A stretch of DNA of 64,000 nucleotides from Lycocorax pyrrhopterus obiensis (lineage: Eukaryota > Chordata > Aves > Passeriformes > Paradisaeidae), in NCBI GenBank assembly GCA_014706295.1, contig JACSVZ010000038.1, positions 2,232,001-2,296,000 on the forward strand, written 5' to 3'. Below the pieces are notes generated by a model. The model was not told where the DNA came from, did not search any database, and saw only the letters and a list, made by a program, of their open reading frames with translations. A program made the translations under genes and the position numbers. Of the stretch, positions 61,942 through 64,000 are shown piece after piece. Every line of letters starts with the position of its first letter. Positions within the stretch are counted from its first letter, which is position 1.

Positions 61942-64000
61942 CAGAGCTGTGCCTGGGCACCGGGATGGGAATTTGGCTTCCCAGTCCCTGGCAGTGCAGT
62001 GGAGGAACACGGGATGAGGCAGCTCCACGCAAAGGCAGCCGGGCCCAGCCCTGCCAGCACCGCAGCTCCAGTGACACCGGCTGCACCAGGCCAAGCAACG
62101 ACAGCGCTGTGGAGCGCTGGGGTTTAACACTATCGGAAGAAAAATGTTATTTTAGAGCTTCTAGAGGAGGCTCTGAACAACCAGGAGGAAAAAACAAGTC
62201 TGAGCCTTCAGCAAGGGAGGCAGGAGCAGCAGGGATTGTGTGGGTTCCTCTCTCCCAAAGCCTCCAAAGACACCCGTGTGCCACCTCTGGCACATAGTGG
62301 GTCTGTGGCTCCGACCTCTGGGAGGTGGCCGAGCCCTTGGCCACACTGCAGGTGCTCAGAGGGAGGTCTCTGTAGAGCCCAAGACAAAGAGGGTGTCACG
62401 AGCGGTGTGCTGACCCCAGACACATTTTCAGAAGGCATCTTTTGTGGCCCCCAAGGAACTCCCTGTGAGCTCCTGGGAGGCAGCAGGACAGGCCCGAGAG
62501 CCACAGCTCAGGAGAGCTTGGGAATGTCCCCAGCACCTGCACGTGACCCTTCAGCTGGGGCACGGCCCTGGCCCAGCTGTAGTAGTGACCTGCTCCTGGC
62601 TCACACACTGCGCACAGACCCACTCCCCGTGTTCTTCCCTCCAAAATCCCGAGTTCACTTTAAAAGATAATTAATTTCCAGCTCTTAATTTTGAAGGAAA
62701 ACAGCTGCTGTGGCTCCAAGCTGCCAGCAGCAATGCACACAGCAGGCTGGGAGAGAGGGCTGGGCACTGAAAAGCTGCAAAAAGCACATTTGCAGAAGTT
62801 TATTGCTGGAAGAACAGCAGCAGCAGCCGCTGCCCGGTCCCTCATCCTTCCCTGCACCCTGCTCTAGGCTGAGGCTGCCCTGGGGCAGCTCCATGGCACA
62901 GCCAGGCAGGAGCACCAGCCCTGGGCCAGGCTCAGGAAGGGGCCCTCAGGGAGCACAGCAGGACTAAGGGCAATTCCTGGTTCTGAGGCAGCCCTCCAGA
63001 AGGGAAGGACCCGCACAGCATCCAGGTGTTTTGGGCTCAGTTTTGACCTTTCTGCTTAATGTCTGGGTTTTCCTCCTCTCCCCCTACCCCAGCCCACCCA
63101 AGCACTCCTGAGCAGCTGCTAAGGGGAACCTGCTCCAACAAATCCTCTCTGTGAGTGTGCTGGCCCTGCTCCCGGGGCACAGGGAGCTGGCAGCGCTGCA
63201 GCTCAGCTGTGCCCAGGGCCAGGGCACACGAGCCACCAGCCACACTCCAGTCACCCACCCACCAGCATCCTGCTGCCTTGTGTTTCAGAGGCCAGTGTCC
63301 CACCCTGGCACGGAGTGGGGCTGGCTGTGGACAGCACATGGGCAGGGGGAGCTCAGGGGGCTGCAGGCAGCGGGCACTGCCCAGGGATGCTGTTGGAAAG
63401 GCCCAGGAGGAGCTGGGCTGGTGCTGGACCACAGCTGGAGGCTGGCAGGGGGAGGGAGGAGCACTCACCAGCTCAGGGTGAAGCTCCAGGACATAAGAAG
63501 GTAACAGGACCCAGCACCTGCTCAACATAAACCTGCCCCTCTGTGCCAGAGGGCTGGGGCAGCCACCCCGCTCCAGCCCCCAGCACAGCTCTCCAGTCAC
63601 ATCGGTCCAGTGTGGAACTGGCTGGCAGCGCTGCCAGACTGGGACTGGCACCACGTCCCTGCACTGCCCAGGATGCCAAGGCCAGCAGGGACAAGGAGAA
63701 GCAGGATCCAAACGCACAGCCCTGGCAGCCACAACTCCTGCCCACGTCATTCCCCTTCTGGCTTCCCACAAATGCCTTATGCCAATTGTTTTTTTAATAG
63801 TTCATCTTTAAACAGATCACTTTTGATTTTGGACACCTCCTACATGGGTGGACACTCATCTCTACCTGCGGCAGCTCAGCTGAGGCACCCTAAGGACAGA
63901 TCACCACGTGCCTCTCAGGGTGGTGGAGAAATAGGGCAAAGTGGTACCTTTTTGAGGAAGAGAATGTCCCCTTCCTCCATCCCCATCACAGGGAGCTGGA

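Larger units (their letters stand above)
58821..64000 (-). other. CSNK1G2: CSNK1G2 long 5' intron (partial)
   Basis: At least 5.2 kb with no match to the N-terminal coding exon. Contains a CR1 fragment, a CAG repeat and a possible conserved element near 59930-60070, listed separately. Otherwise I see nothing supportable. Confidence 0.7.

Noticed and set aside
63949..64000. Possible minus-strand exon at the right edge (ATG followed by MEEGDILFLKK and a gtacca donor)
   Set aside because: It does not match the CSNK1G2 N-terminus, and its splice phase into the next exon (Gly split after one base) is not supported. Too little sequence is available to judge.

Overview
The window is vertebrate nuclear DNA, almost certainly avian. 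Its genes are split by GT-AG introns. CR1 LINE fragments are scattered through it, most of them 3' ends finishing in the ATTCTRTG-like tail typical of birds. Base composition swings between very GC-rich and moderate. Gene content and order match human 19p13.3 (MKNK2, BTBD2, CSNK1G2), which corresponds to a GC-rich bird microchromosome (chicken chromosome 28 by known synteny). The species cannot be fixed from the sequence.

Layout. Bases 1-4750 hold no gene I can support: a GT microsatellite, a CpG-dense patch with a CCAAT box, and about 1.2 kb of degenerate G-rich minisatellite arrays leading up to a TATA/GC-box promoter. MKNK2 (+ strand) follows. It has a non-coding first exon near 4820-4914, thirteen coding exons between 5157 and 12864 (470 aa, the Mnk2a form with a C-terminal MAPK-docking site), and a 3' UTR of about 3.4 kb ending near 16305. 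Bases 16306-22970 are intergenic, with a 60-bp higher-order tandem repeat (20785-21300) and a pyrimidine-rich minisatellite next to BTBD2. BTBD2 (+) has nine coding exons from 23284 to 46000 (520 aa: BTB, BACK and PHR domains), introns rich in CR1 fragments, and a 3' UTR ending near 48525. CSNK1G2 (- strand) converges on it. Its 3' UTR starts near 49580 and ten coding exons run from 51575 back to 58820. The first coding exon (N-terminus and glycine loop) is not in the window, so 58821-64000 is part of a long 5' intron.

The three genes do not form an operon or a single pathway; they are syntenic neighbours. MKNK2 is a MAPK-activated kinase acting on eIF4E. BTBD2 is a BTB-BACK-PHR protein, a family linked to topoisomerase I binding and CUL3-type ubiquitin ligases. 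CSNK1G2 is a membrane-anchored casein kinase 1 gamma. All exon boundaries were read by eye from splice signals, reading-frame continuity and remembered vertebrate orthologues. UTR ends and regulatory calls are less certain. I found no tRNA, rRNA, CRISPR or prokaryotic-type element, and no clearly new gene system. The most unusual content is repetitive and regulatory.
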